From Acidihalobacter ferrooxydans (GTDB taxonomy: Bacteria; Pseudomonadota; Gammaproteobacteria; DSM-5130; Acidihalobacteraceae), in the NCBI RefSeq assembly GCF_001975725.1, contig NZ_CP019434.1, forward strand, positions 1,881,486 through 1,945,485: a stretch of DNA of 64,000 nt, given 5' to 3'. Under the pieces are notes generated by a model that saw only the letters and a program-made list of their open reading frames with translations, did no database searches and was not told the DNA's origin. The position numbers and the translations under genes are program-made. Below, piece by piece: positions 45,220 to 55,201 of this stretch (position 1 is its first letter; the number at the start of each line of letters is the position of its first letter).

Positions 45220-46200
45220 ATGAACTCAACAATACGCCACAAGGCACTGATCTTGAATAAAACATTAAAAGCAGCAGTCATTGGCGTAGGGTATCTGGGC
45301 CGTTTCCACGCGCAAAAATACGCCGGTCTGCCCGACGTGGATCTGATTGCTGTTGCTGACCCGAATCCGGAGCAGGCGGCACGCGTCGCTGACGAATGCG
45401 GTACACGCGCCCTCACCGATTTCCGTGAATTGCTCGATACCGTGGATCTCGTCAGTGTCGTGGTCCCGACGCAATTGCACCATGCAGTGGCACGCGAATG
45501 TCTGGCGCACGACATTCACGTGTTACTCGAAAAGCCGATGACCGTCACGCTTGCCGAAGCGGACGAACTGATCGAGCTTGCCAAACAGCGCAGCCGCGTC
45601 CTTCAGGTCGGGCACCTCGAACGGTTCAATGCAGCCGTGTTGGCCCTTGAAGGCGTGTTGACTACCCCGCGTTTTATCGAGTCGCACCGTCTTGCGCCCT
45701 TCAATCCTCGTGGTGCCGACGTCAATGTCGTGCTCGATCTGATGATCCACGACATCGACATCATTCAGATGCTGGTGCACTCGCCAATCGAAAATATCGA
45801 TGCCAACGGCGTCCCCGTTCTGACTGATGAGGTTGATATCGTCAACACACGGATACGGTTTGCCAACGGATGTGTGGCCAATGTCACTGCCAGCCGGGTG
45901 AGCATGAAGCCTCAACGAAAAATACGGATTTTTCAAAACGACGCATACATAACGGTCGACTTCAACAACCGGGTTCTCGACGTGCACCGCAAAGGCGATC
46001 GCGAGGTCTTTCCCGGCATCCCCGAGATCAATTCGCAGGAACGCCAGTTCAAAAGCGGCGATGCCATACGCGATGAAATCGTTGCCTTTGTCGATGCCAT
46101 TCGTCGCGGCGTCGCGCCACCGGTGACCGGCGAGGATGGCCGCCTGGCACTGGAAACATCTATTCGGATTTCCGACTTGCTTGCGAAACAGGCCCATTGA
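45220..46200 (+). CDS. gnnA: Gfo/Idh/MocA-type sugar oxidoreductase, probable GnnA
   Basis: This NAD-dependent oxidoreductase has a Rossmann motif (AVIGVGYLGRFHAQKY) and EKPMTVTLAEADEL, the Gfo/Idh substrate-domain motif. GnnA oxidises the 3-hydroxyl of UDP-GlcNAc before amination. The call rests on its place next to an aminotransferase and lpxB, as in Acidithiobacillus ferrooxidans. ATG 45220 gives 326 residues. A TTG at 45253 (MNKTLKAAVIG) with AAGG 8 bases upstream may be the true start. Confidence 0.8.
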   Translation: MNSTIRHKALILNKTLKAAVIGVGYLGRFHAQKYAGLPDVDLIAVADPNPEQAARVADECGTRALTDFRELLDTVDLVSVVVPTQLHHAVARECLAHDIHVLLEKPMTVTLAEADELIELAKQRSRVLQVGHLERFNAAVLALEGVLTTPRFIESHRLAPFNPRGADVNVVLDLMIHDIDIIQMLVHSPIENIDANGVPVLTDEVDIVNTRIRFANGCVANVTASRVSMKPQRKIRIFQNDAYITVDFNNRVLDVHRKGDREVFPGIPEINSQERQFKSGDAIRDEIVAFVDAIRRGVAPPVTGEDGRLALETSIRISDLLAKQAH

Positions 46201-46314
46201 AACACCCACGTTCAAAAAACTCCCTGTGATGCCCCTCTTGTACCACGCGCGGCCGACGTTACACTCAGGCCGTACTCACGATTTACCCAACATTCGACCG
46301 CCGGAGATAAAGGC

Positions 46315-47412
46315 ATGATTCCGATGCTTGACCTGAAGACTCAATACCGGGCGCTGCGCGAGGAGATCAACCAGGCCGTTCTGAATACGCTCGAATCGAC
46401 GCAGTTCATTCTCGGCCCCAACGTCCAGGCCTTCGAGCAGGAAGCGGCTGCATATCTGGGCGTAGAACACGCGATTGGCGTTGCTTCCGGTACCGACGCC
46501 CTGCACCTGGCGCTGATTGCGGCCGGCGTGAAAGCGGGTGACGAAGTCATCACCTCCCCTTTCACCTTCATTGCTACGGCCGAGGCGATTCTTTACGTCG
46601 GCGCGACGCCGGTGTTTGTGGACATTGATGCCGACACATTCAATCTCGACCCCGCCAGGGTCGAAGCCGCCATCACGCCCCGAACGCGCGCGATCCTGCC
46701 GGTACACCTGTTCGGCCAGCCAGCCGACATGAGTGCGCTGACCGAGTTGGCTGCACACCATGATCTGATCGTGCTGGAAGACTGTGCACAATCGTTCGGC
46801 GCGACGTTTTCGGGTGGACAGACAGGCTCATTGTCCATGGCCGGCTGTTTCAGCTTTTTCCCCAGTAAAAATCTCGGTTGCTATGGCGACGGCGGGCTCA
46901 TCAGCACGAATTCCACTGCGGTCGCCGAGCATCTGCGTGTTTTGCGCAATCACGGGTCATGGAAGCGATATCACCATTCCGAGCTAGGGTTCAACAGTCG
47001 CCTGGATGAAATTCAGGCGGCCATCCTGCGCATCAAGCTCAGGCATATCGATGAATACAACGCGGGGCGTCGGCGTGTGGCCAGGCGCTATACCGACGCC
47101 CTGATGGCCATCGAGCAGATAACACCACCGCTGGAATCGGTACCGGGCGAACACATTTATCACCAATACACCGTGCTTAGCCCACGTCGAGAGGACGTGA
47201 TGTCAGCGTTGCAGGCAGCCGAAATCGCCTGCGCGATCTATTATCCGATCCCCCTGCATCAGCAGGATGTATTTGCCCAAACAAGCCGCGACCAACGGTT
47301 ACCTGTCACGGAAAGCGTCGCCAGCCAGTGCTTTTCGCTACCCGTCTACCCCGAACTTCCCGACAGCGATATTGACCGTATCGTGGATACGATACGGTCG
47401 TGCCTTGCCTGA
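46315..47412 (+). CDS. gnnB: DegT/DnrJ/EryC1 aminotransferase, probable GnnB
   Basis: This 365-residue PLP sugar aminotransferase has Lys185 in SFFPSKNLGCYGDGG, ASGTDALHLAL and EDCAQSFGA. Paired with the upstream oxidoreductase it would convert the 3-keto intermediate to UDP-2-acetamido-3-amino-2,3-dideoxyglucose (UDP-GlcNAc3N). It stands 114 bases after gnnA and 18 before lpxB. Other sugar aminotransferases of this family share these motifs, so the substrate is inferred from context. Confidence 0.82.
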   Translation: MIPMLDLKTQYRALREEINQAVLNTLESTQFILGPNVQAFEQEAAAYLGVEHAIGVASGTDALHLALIAAGVKAGDEVITSPFTFIATAEAILYVGATPVFVDIDADTFNLDPARVEAAITPRTRAILPVHLFGQPADMSALTELAAHHDLIVLEDCAQSFGATFSGGQTGSLSMAGCFSFFPSKNLGCYGDGGLISTNSTAVAEHLRVLRNHGSWKRYHHSELGFNSRLDEIQAAILRIKLRHIDEYNAGRRRVARRYTDALMAIEQITPPLESVPGEHIYHQYTVLSPRREDVMSALQAAEIACAIYYPIPLHQQDVFAQTSRDQRLPVTESVASQCFSLPVYPELPDSDIDRIVDTIRSCLA

Positions 47413-47430
47413 ACCGGTGTTGAAGACAGA

Positions 47431-48609
47431 TTGAGCAGTCACCCGGACAACCCGTCCCACGGCCAGCGGATATTGATCGTCGCTGGCGAAGCATCGGGCG
47501 ATCATCATGGCGCGCGATTAGTCCGCGAAGTCCTGCGCCGCGCGCCCGGGATTCGTTTTTCGGGAATCGGCGGTGAGGCCATGCGACATGCCGGGGTCGA
47601 GGTACTTATCGACTCTTCCGATCTTGCAGTCGTCGGTCTGGTCGAGGTTCTGATGCATTACCGTACCTTGCGTAATGCACTGGAATTGATGCGGGAAAAG
47701 CTACGCAGGGAACGGCCGGACCTGCTGGTTTTGATCGACTACCCGGATTTCAATCTCCGCCTCGCAAAAACGGCGCGTGAACTGGGCATCCGGGTGCTGT
47801 ATTACATCAGCCCGCAAGTCTGGGCCTGGCGGCAAAAACGGGTTCATGCGATTCGCGAGTGCGTGGACATGATGGCGGTCGTGTTTCCCTTCGAGAAGCC
47901 TTTCTACGAAGCCGCCGATGTACCGGTGCGGTTTGTGGGTCATCCGCTCACCGACGAAGTTCACAGCGAACTGAGCCGTGCGCAAAGCGCCGCTGAGTTC
48001 GGTCTTGATCCCGAACGCCCTGTCGTCGGTCTGTTCCCCGGCAGCAGGCGCAGCGAACTACAGCGCCTGCTGCCGTTACAGCTCGCCGCTGCGCGATTGC
48101 TGCGGGAAAAAATACCGGGGTTGCAATTCATTCTGCCGCGCGCCTCGACTCTGAGCGACACCGCAGTGAGTTCGCATCTGCGCGCTGCTAATCTCGATGT
48201 CAAACAAGTCACCGGTAATTTCTACGACATCATCCAATGCTGCGATGCCATCGTCAGCGCATCAGGCACCGCGACACTTGAAATCGCCCTGATGGGCAAA
48301 CCGCTCGTCGTGGTGTACCGCGTGAATCCGATCAGTTATCAGCTCATGCGACGCCTGATAAAGGTCGATCATATTGCTCTTTGCAACATTGTGGCGGGTC
48401 GCCGCGTCGCTCGGGAATTGATACAGAATCAAGCCACTCCAGCAGCCATTGCGACAGAATTGCAGCAGATACTCACCGACGCCGGTTATGCGGATTCCCT
48501 ACGCGAGGGGTTCGCGCAGATTCGCGAGAAACTGCGCGGCGACGGCACAAACGCTACCGACATTGCCAATGTGCTGCTTGATATGATTGCCCCCTCCCCA
48601 ACACCCTGA
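47431..48609 (+). CDS. lpxB: Lipid-A-disaccharide synthase
   Basis: LpxB joins two acylated glucosamine units into the lipid A disaccharide. The 392-residue GT19 protein has LIVAGEASGDHHGARLV near its start, the inner loop YISPQVWAWRQKRV and FPGSRRSELQRLLP. A TTG start at 47431 follows gnnB after 18 bases; no strong Shine-Dalgarno is present, so coupling is likely. It is on the plus strand, opposite lpxA, so the usual lpxA-lpxB co-direction is broken. Confidence 0.94.
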   Translation: MSSHPDNPSHGQRILIVAGEASGDHHGARLVREVLRRAPGIRFSGIGGEAMRHAGVEVLIDSSDLAVVGLVEVLMHYRTLRNALELMREKLRRERPDLLVLIDYPDFNLRLAKTARELGIRVLYYISPQVWAWRQKRVHAIRECVDMMAVVFPFEKPFYEAADVPVRFVGHPLTDEVHSELSRAQSAAEFGLDPERPVVGLFPGSRRSELQRLLPLQLAAARLLREKIPGLQFILPRASTLSDTAVSSHLRAANLDVKQVTGNFYDIIQCCDAIVSASGTATLEIALMGKPLVVVYRVNPISYQLMRRLIKVDHIALCNIVAGRRVARELIQNQATPAAIATELQQILTDAGYADSLREGFAQIREKLRGDGTNATDIANVLLDMIAPSPTP

Positions 48610-48632
48610 AACCGCGCGCGCAGGGCAGGACG

Positions 48633-49406
48633 TCAGCGAATTACGCTGCGGCGCACGTTCTCGTTCAGGAACTCGATGATCGGACGGACAATTGCATCTT
48701 CTTCAGCCAGCGCCTGCAGCGCTGACATTGCTTCGTCCAGGCTCAATCCGTTGCGATAGAGTAACTTGTAGGCGCGCAACAGATTTTCGATCTGCCCGGG
48801 CGTAAAGCCTCTGCGTTTTAACCCGCCCTTGTTGATGCCATGCGGATGAGACGGATTACCCGAAACCAGCAAATACGGGGGGATATCCTTGGAAACCGCG
48901 CTTCCCATACCGGTAAATGCGTGCGCGCCGATACTGCAGAATTGATGCACCAGCGTGAAGCCGCTGAGAATCACCCAGTCAGCGATATGAACATGACCGG
49001 CCAGCGATGCGTTGTTGGAGAAAATGGTGTTATTCCCGATCTGACAATCATGCGCTATATGGATATACGCCATGAGCATATTGTCGTTACCAACCACCGT
49101 GATACCACTGCCGTGCGTCGTGCCGCGGTGAATCGTCGCGCTTTCGCGGATGAGGTTCCGGTCACCGATCACCAGTTTGGTTGGTTCGCCGCGATATTTT
49201 TTATCCTGCGGATCGGCGCCGATGGACGCGAACTGGAAAATTGTATTGTCTTTGCCAATATGCGTCGGTCCCTGAATAACAACATGCGGACCAATTTTCG
49301 TGCCCTCGTCAATCGTGACATTGGGGCCGATGATCGAATACGGTCCAATCTCAACATTCCCGCTCAGTTCAGCCTTGGGATCGACAATCGCTTGCGGATG
49401 AATCAC
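48633..49406 (-). CDS. lpxA: UDP-GlcNAc (or UDP-GlcNAc3N) 3-acyltransferase LpxA
   Basis: This left-handed beta-helix acyltransferase of 257 residues starts lipid A synthesis. The catalytic pair is in HIAHD (His119, equivalent to E. coli His125). The chain-length ruler at the position of E. coli Gly173 is Met167 ([11 protein letters not shown]). The GTG at 49406 overlaps the fabZ stop and follows GAGGTG. Next to gnnA/gnnB, its substrate may be UDP-GlcNAc3N rather than UDP-GlcNAc. Confidence 0.95.
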   Translation of the reverse strand: MIHPQAIVDPKAELSGNVEIGPYSIIGPNVTIDEGTKIGPHVVIQGPTHIGKDNTIFQFASIGADPQDKKYRGEPTKLVIGDRNLIRESATIHRGTTHGSGITVVGNDNMLMAYIHIAHDCQIGNNTIFSNNASLAGHVHIADWVILSGFTLVHQFCSIGAHAFTGMGSAVSKDIPPYLLVSGNPSHPHGINKGGLKRRGFTPGQIENLLRAYKLLYRNGLSLDEAMSALQALAEEDAIVRPIIEFLNENVRRSVIR

Positions 49407-49852
49407 GCGATCACCTCGCGCCCCGCGCACATCAATTCGGCCTCGGCTGCGATTTCTCCGTCAACACGGGCTGTTGCAGCAAATTTCCACATATCTCGCT
49501 TCACTTTCAGCAACTCGACATACAACTCCACTTGATCGCCTGGCTCAACCGGGCGCTTGAAACGCGCCTTGTCTATCGAAACGAACAGATAGAGAAAATT
49601 CTCAGGAGGCTTTTCCTCACGCGTTTCATATGCGAGCAGTCCTGTGGCTTGCGCCAATGCTTCCAGAATCAATACGCCCGGCATGACCGGGCGATGTGGG
49701 AAATGGCCTTGAAAAAAAGGTTCGTTCATCGATACGTTTTTTATTGCCCTCATCCACTTTCCAACTTCGTAATCGACCACGCGATCGACCAGCAAAAACG
49801 GATAGCGATGTGGCAGACGCTGCATGATTTGATTGATATCGATTTCTTTCAA
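49403..49852 (-). CDS. fabZ: 3-hydroxyacyl-ACP dehydratase
   Basis: FabZ dehydrates 3-hydroxyacyl-ACP in fatty acid elongation and competes with LpxA and LpxD for the same hydroxyacyl pool. The 149-residue hot-dog protein carries [12 protein letters not shown] and the active-site segment [23 protein letters not shown]. It is part of the lpxD-fabZ-lpxA cluster, overlapping lpxA by 4 bases and lying 10 bases after lpxD. Confidence 0.97.
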   Translation of the reverse strand: MKEIDINQIMQRLPHRYPFLLVDRVVDYEVGKWMRAIKNVSMNEPFFQGHFPHRPVMPGVLILEALAQATGLLAYETREEKPPENFLYLFVSIDKARFKRPVEPGDQVELYVELLKVKRDMWKFAATARVDGEIAAEAELMCAGREVIA

Positions 49853-49862
49853 GGAATTGACC

Positions 49863-50930
49863 TCAGAGATGTTTCTTGTTGTCGGAAGACTCGATAGTGG
49901 ACCGCAGGGTCGCTACCTCGGTCTCCAGACGTTTAAGTGTGCGGGCCATGTCGTCCAGATGCCGGAGCCGCGCTGCATTTTTCTGCCACTGACGCATCGA
50001 TTGCGCAGGCAGACTGGACGAGTATGGGCCAGACCGCTCAAGATCGCTGGCAACCAGACTCATCCCGGTCACATGAACGTTATCCGCGATTTTCAGATGG
50101 CCTGCGATACCAACGCCGCCACCGATGGTGCAACCGCTGCCGACTATTGCGCTGCCGGCAATTCCCACACAACCGGCAATCGCGGTGTTCTCGCCGATTT
50201 GAACGTTGTGTGCGATCTGGATCAGGTTATCGAGTTTCACGCCGTCACCGATCAGCGTGTCCTCGACCGCACCACGATCGATCGTCGTATTCGCACCAAT
50301 TTCGACATCGTCGCCGATGACCGCACGACCGATTTGCGGCACTTTCAACCAACGGCCGTTCTCTTGAGCCAGGCCAAACCCATCGGCACCGATGACCACA
50401 CCAGGATGCACAAGACAACGTTGTCCGATACGGCAATCGGCACCGACAAATACGCGGGCGACCAGTTGACTTCCCGTACCGATACGCGCTTTTTCCATAA
50501 GAACGCAACCCGGCCCTATAACTACCTCATCATCGATCCGACAACCGGCGCTGATGACGACGTTCGGTCCGATACTGGCTGTCGGCGCGATCTGTGCGTC
50601 GGGCGCAATAGTGGCGCTCGGATGGATACCGGATTCGTTCGATCGGGATGGATACAACAGGGTCAGTGCCCGGGCAAATGCCACATGGGGATTATCAACA
50701 ATCAATGCCGGCACCGGGCATTGCCTGGCCCATCGCTCCTCAAGCAGAACTGCGCCCGCTTTCGTGTGGCGTAGTTCCTCGAGATGTCGGCGTCCGACCA
50801 TAAAGGTCAAGGCCGTTGCTGTCGCAGAACTCAGGGCTGCGGCACAGTCGACCTGTGCATCCGCACAGCCGATCAGACGTGCGTTAAGCAATTGCGCAAG
50901 TTGTCCCAGTGTCCTACCGCTGCTGTTCAT
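49863..50930 (-). CDS. lpxD: UDP-3-O-(3-hydroxyacyl)glucosamine N-acyltransferase
   Basis: LpxD adds the 2-N-linked hydroxyacyl chain in lipid A synthesis. The 355-residue protein has an N-terminal uridine-binding domain ([15 protein letters not shown]), a left-handed beta-helix of hexapeptide repeats ([20 protein letters not shown]) and a C-terminal helical coil ([18 protein letters not shown]). The helix histidine ([12 protein letters not shown]) is present. It follows skp in the operon. Confidence 0.95.
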   Translation of the reverse strand: MNSSGRTLGQLAQLLNARLIGCADAQVDCAAALSSATATALTFMVGRRHLEELRHTKAGAVLLEERWARQCPVPALIVDNPHVAFARALTLLYPSRSNESGIHPSATIAPDAQIAPTASIGPNVVISAGCRIDDEVVIGPGCVLMEKARIGTGSQLVARVFVGADCRIGQRCLVHPGVVIGADGFGLAQENGRWLKVPQIGRAVIGDDVEIGANTTIDRGAVEDTLIGDGVKLDNLIQIAHNVQIGENTAIAGCVGIAGSAIVGSGCTIGGGVGIAGHLKIADNVHVTGMSLVASDLERSGPYSSSLPAQSMRQWQKNAARLRHLDDMARTLKRLETEVATLRSTIESSDNKKHL

Positions 50931-50991
50931 ACCGGTCTTAATGATGATTTTTAAGGAGCAACCGCATCGTGGTCAGTCTGACGCCCATGGT

Positions 50992-51510
50992 TCACGGGTT
51001 TTTTTTCAGTTCGGCCAGAACCTGGCTGGTCAGGTCCACTCGCTTGCTCGCGTAGGCCACACCACCCGTCAGCACCAGGTCATACCCTCCGTTTTTTGCC
51101 ACCTTGACCACCGCGTCATAGATTTTTTTCTGTAATCCCTGCAGCAATTGAGTCCGTTTCGCGCTGAATGCGTGACTGAAACTACTCATCGCCTGATTGA
51201 ATGCGCCCACTTTCTTGCGCAGAGCTTGCTCGGCAGCAGTCTTGCTCGCTGCCGACATCACTGCGGCATTGCGCTTGAGCTTGGCTTCGTCTTGCTGAAT
51301 GGCATCGCGTTGCGCCTTCAACGCCTGCTCGCGACTACCGAATTCTTTTTTCAATGTGGCGCTTGCAGCCGCCGCCTGTGGCGCGTCTGCCATGATTTGC
51401 TGAACGTCGACGAAGCCGATTTTGGTCGCTGATGCAGCGAATGCGATGGATGGCGCGGCAAGAAGAACGACCGCGACGAACAGACTGGTGACATAATTAC
51501 GTGACAGCAT
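50992..51510 (-). CDS. skp: OmpH/Skp-family periplasmic chaperone
   Basis: This 172-residue exported chaperone holds outer-membrane proteins on the way to BamA. It has a signal peptide (FVAVVLLAAPSIAFA), then a long charged coiled-coil arm (about 45-125) and a short beta core (GYDLVLTGGVAYASKRVDLT). Place between bamA and lpxD is the standard proteobacterial arrangement. Confidence 0.93.
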   Translation of the reverse strand: MLSRNYVTSLFVAVVLLAAPSIAFAASATKIGFVDVQQIMADAPQAAAASATLKKEFGSREQALKAQRDAIQQDEAKLKRNAAVMSAASKTAAEQALRKKVGAFNQAMSSFSHAFSAKRTQLLQGLQKKIYDAVVKVAKNGGYDLVLTGGVAYASKRVDLTSQVLAELKKNP

Positions 51511-51518
51511 GATTTACC

Positions 51519-53840
51519 TCAGAAGTATGTGCCGATATTGAATTGAAACGTTTGTGTCTGATCGCCCGGTTTGGCATTCAGTGGCTTGGCAATACTGAAT
51601 GACAACGGCCCGATCGGTGACAACCATTCGAGCCCGAGGCCCACGGAACTGCGCAATTGGTTCGCCTTGAACGTCCTGGCGCTGGCGAACACGTTGCCTA
51701 TATCGTAAAACAGGCTCATGCGCACGGAATTACTATTGGTAAGAAATGGCGCAGGAAAGCGCAGACCCGCGCTGGCCGTGGTCAGAAAATTACCACCTGT
51801 CGGCTGCCCCGTGACAGGATCACGCGGCCCGAGCGAGCTGTCCTTGTAGCCTGCCACCGACCCCATGCCGCCGGCGTAGTATTTATCGAAGAACGGCAAT
51901 GTGCGCGTACCATCATAGCCTGCGCCGTAGCTGACATTAGCATTGAGCACGCCAGTCAGCCAGCTCGATAACGGAATGTATTGATCATTGAAATAACTGA
52001 CCTTGTAGTATTTCACGGTACTACCGGGTGTGATCAACGATAGATTCAGGCCCTGGTAATTGCCGGAAGTCGGAAATACGGTGCGGTTGCGTGTATCGTG
52101 CGTCAGTCCAGCCCCCAGCTTGAACAGATTGTAGGTGCTGCCGTAGTCGGCAATGTAACTGGTGACGGATTCCGCCGGGTCGGTGCCCACAGTGACCTTG
52201 ACTTGCTGGTATCCGTAACTCGCATTCAAGGTATTAAACTCTGAAAGCGGGATGCCATAACTCACCGCCATTCCAAGCCGGTTCGCATTGTAGTCAATGA
52301 TATCCGCACTGGCCGTATCGGTGCGCTGGTAGTACAGATTGATACCGCGACTGACGCCGTTGATCGTGTAATACGGGTTGATGTAATTGATTTGATACAG
52401 CGTGTTTATTCGACTTGTATTCACGCTGAGATTAAGGCTGTTGCCCGTACCGAGAAAATTCTGGCTACTGATGCCGGTGGCAAACGTGATGCCGTCAAAC
52501 TGCGAATAGCCGATGCTCGCAGTAAAACTGCTGGAAAGCCGCTCCTTAACATGCACGTTCAAATTGACCTGATCGTCGCTGCCCGCTACCCGTTGGGTAT
52601 CGATCTTTACCGATTCGATGTATGGCAGGCGCTGCAAGCGACGCTTCGAGAGATCGATCAGCTTGGTCGAGTAAAGCCCGCCTTCCATCTGCCGCATCTC
52701 GCGTCGCAGTACATTGCCTGAAGTACCGTTATTGCCGATGAAATGGATTTCATGGACATAAACCCGGCGCCCCGGATCAACGAAGAAAGTCAGACTGACC
52801 TCATGTGTCGCCTGATCGACCTGCGGGACGGGATTAATGTTGGCGAAGGCATAGCCGTTATCGCCATAGAGATTCTGTAGTGCCTTCACGCTATCGAGCA
52901 CCTGCTTGCGTGAAAACACCTCGCCCGGCTTGATCTTCAACAACTTCATGAGCTGAGCCTTGGGATAGAGCAGTTTGCCCGCGAGAGAGACCTTCTTGAC
53001 GGAATATTTCTCGCCCTCGTGAACATTGATTGTGATGTACATATTGCGATGATTCGGTGTCAGGGCGACCTGCGTCGAATTCAGCGCAAAATTGATGTAT
53101 CCGTCGTTAAGGTACTGCGACTGCAGTGTATTCAGGGATGAACTCAAGCGAGCCTGCGAATATTTGTTTCGGCTGCTCCAGAATTCCCACCAGGGCTTGG
53201 TGCCGACATCCAGCAGCCCGAGCAGGTGCTGTTCTCTGAAGGCGTGATTGCCAACCACGACAACCTGTTTGATGGTGGCGGTCTTGCCTTCGATGATATG
53301 GATATCGATGTCGACGCGATTGCGCGGTAATGGTTTTACCGTGGTGTCGATTTTTACGTTGTATTTGCCTTGGCCATAGTATTGCGCAAGCAATTCATTG
53401 CGCAGTTCGTTCAGCACATCGCGTTTGAATACCAGGCCCTTCGCAATGCCCGCCTGCTTGAGCGCCCGTTTCAGCTGGGCCGTCTTGATCAGTGAATTGC
53501 CTCTGAATCGAATATCGTTGATTGCCGGTCGTTCCTTCAAATCAACAATCAGAACGTTGCCCTGACGATAGACGTTGACACGGCTGAAAAAGCCGGTTCC
53601 GTACAGTGCGTCTATGACCTTGGGCGTTTCAGAGTACTGAAACTCCTCACCGACATGGACGGGCAGATAGGCAAACACCGTGCTGGGCGATATACGCTGC
53701 AAGCCCCGTAACTCGATATTGGCAATCTTGAAACTGCCCGCCGGTGCGATGGTCGCGGTCGCTGCAGCCGCCGGGAGTGGTGAAAATGCAATGCCGAGGC
53801 CGAGCAGAAGCAAGGGTGACGCCAAGCGTGTGAAGGTCAT
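51519..53840 (-). CDS. bamA: Outer-membrane protein assembly factor BamA
   Basis: This 773-residue protein inserts beta-barrel proteins into the outer membrane. It has a signal peptide, five POTRA domains (roughly 35-420) and a 16-strand barrel ending in FNIGTYF, a C-terminal aromatic signature. The ATG at 53840 overlaps the rseP stop by one base; the TTG three bases upstream is not needed. In barrel loop 6, where most family members have VRGF or VRGY, this one has VAGY (Ala663). The loop otherwise looks normal (SSLGPRDP). Confidence 0.95.
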   Translation of the reverse strand: MTFTRLASPLLLLGLGIAFSPLPAAAATATIAPAGSFKIANIELRGLQRISPSTVFAYLPVHVGEEFQYSETPKVIDALYGTGFFSRVNVYRQGNVLIVDLKERPAINDIRFRGNSLIKTAQLKRALKQAGIAKGLVFKRDVLNELRNELLAQYYGQGKYNVKIDTTVKPLPRNRVDIDIHIIEGKTATIKQVVVVGNHAFREQHLLGLLDVGTKPWWEFWSSRNKYSQARLSSSLNTLQSQYLNDGYINFALNSTQVALTPNHRNMYITINVHEGEKYSVKKVSLAGKLLYPKAQLMKLLKIKPGEVFSRKQVLDSVKALQNLYGDNGYAFANINPVPQVDQATHEVSLTFFVDPGRRVYVHEIHFIGNNGTSGNVLRREMRQMEGGLYSTKLIDLSKRRLQRLPYIESVKIDTQRVAGSDDQVNLNVHVKERLSSSFTASIGYSQFDGITFATGISSQNFLGTGNSLNLSVNTSRINTLYQINYINPYYTINGVSRGINLYYQRTDTASADIIDYNANRLGMAVSYGIPLSEFNTLNASYGYQQVKVTVGTDPAESVTSYIADYGSTYNLFKLGAGLTHDTRNRTVFPTSGNYQGLNLSLITPGSTVKYYKVSYFNDQYIPLSSWLTGVLNANVSYGAGYDGTRTLPFFDKYYAGGMGSVAGYKDSSLGPRDPVTGQPTGGNFLTTASAGLRFPAPFLTNSNSVRMSLFYDIGNVFASARTFKANQLRSSVGLGLEWLSPIGPLSFSIAKPLNAKPGDQTQTFQFNIGTYF

Positions 53841-55201
53841 CAATGAAACAGCCTGTATAAATCGTTATAGAAAACCAGCACGATCAACGCGCCCAGTAAG
53901 GTAAGCCCGATTTTTTGCCCGATCAGTTGGGTGGACTCGGCAAGCGGACGGCCACGTATCAGTTCGATGAACAGATACAGCAGATGCCCGCCGTCCAGTA
54001 TAGGGACCGGCAGCAAATTGAGCACGCCCAGACTGACGCTGACCACCGCAAGAAAGCCGAGAAACACGGATAACCCGATGGCGGCCGTGATTCCTGCGTA
54101 TTCGGCGATGGTAACGGGACCGCTCAAGTTATGCACCGACGCCTGTCCGACGACCAACCGCGCCATGACCTGAACAGTCAGAACCGTCATGGCCCATGTC
54201 TGCTGCGCGCCCTGCACGAGCGCATCCACCGGCCCGTAACGAACCTGGGTGCGTAAAGTATCACGCACGGAGGCAGGCACAAGCCCCTGCACTTCTGCAT
54301 CGATGAATCCTTCGGTCTTGCCACTGACATCACGACCGACCGGGGTGACGACGATTGTCCGGACTTTGTCGCCGCGCTCGACCGAAAAGGTCAGCGGCTT
54401 ACCGGGACTGGCCTGAATCTGTTTGATCCAGGATCGCACCGATGCGACTTTTACTCCATTAACCGCAACGATGCGATCACCCTTGCGCAAGCCGGCCTGC
54501 GCTGCCGCGCCGCCCGGCAGCGCCTTGTCGATGACCGGTACGGACGGACGCCAAATGCTCAAACCCATGCGTCTGAGCACTTCGTTATTGTCTTTCAGGA
54601 GATTGATCCCGCGTATGTCCAGATGACGGGTTGACTCCACACCACTGACGGAGCGCACCGCGAGTTGAATGGAGTCGCCCTGCAGGCTGTTCTCAAGCAG
54701 GGCCATGCGTGCCTGCTCCCAGGTCTGCACCGGGTGCCCATCGACAGCCAGGATCAGATCATGCGGCTTGACGCCCGCTTGCGCTGCAAGACTGTCAGGT
54801 GCGACGGTTCCGACATAGGGCTTGATCCCCTGCACGCCGAGCATGTACATGCCCGCATAGAGCAGTATCGCCAACAGGAAGTTGGCGATCGGACCTGCGG
54901 CGGCGATCGCCATGCGTCGTACCACTGGCTTGCGATTGAATGCTTGCGAAAGCAATTCTTGCGGTACTTCGCCTTCGCGTTCGTCGAGCATCTTGACGTA
55001 GCCGCCGAGCGGAATGGCCGAAATCACATATTCTGTGCCGTTCGCGGCCTGGTGGCGCAAAAGCGGCCGACCGAAGCCAACGGAAAATCGCTGCACATGA
55101 ACGCCCATGCGGCGCGCGACCCAGAAATGGCCAAACTCATGCACCGTCACCAAAATGGTGATGGTGACCAGATAGGCAAACAGACTCCACAACGCGTTCA
55201 T
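53840..55201 (-). CDS. rseP: Site-2 intramembrane zinc protease RseP
   Basis: RseP cleaves anti-sigma factors in the membrane in envelope stress and clears signal peptides. The 453-residue protein has the zinc motif HEFGH (21-25), two PDZ domains in the periplasmic part and the LDG motif ([12 protein letters not shown]) near the C-terminus. The start [12 protein letters not shown] at 55201 overlaps the dxr stop by 4 bases. Confidence 0.95.
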   Translation of the reverse strand: MNALWSLFAYLVTITILVTVHEFGHFWVARRMGVHVQRFSVGFGRPLLRHQAANGTEYVISAIPLGGYVKMLDEREGEVPQELLSQAFNRKPVVRRMAIAAAGPIANFLLAILLYAGMYMLGVQGIKPYVGTVAPDSLAAQAGVKPHDLILAVDGHPVQTWEQARMALLENSLQGDSIQLAVRSVSGVESTRHLDIRGINLLKDNNEVLRRMGLSIWRPSVPVIDKALPGGAAAQAGLRKGDRIVAVNGVKVASVRSWIKQIQASPGKPLTFSVERGDKVRTIVVTPVGRDVSGKTEGFIDAEVQGLVPASVRDTLRTQVRYGPVDALVQGAQQTWAMTVLTVQVMARLVVGQASVHNLSGPVTIAEYAGITAAIGLSVFLGFLAVVSVSLGVLNLLPVPILDGGHLLYLFIELIRGRPLAESTQLIGQKIGLTLLGALIVLVFYNDLYRLFH

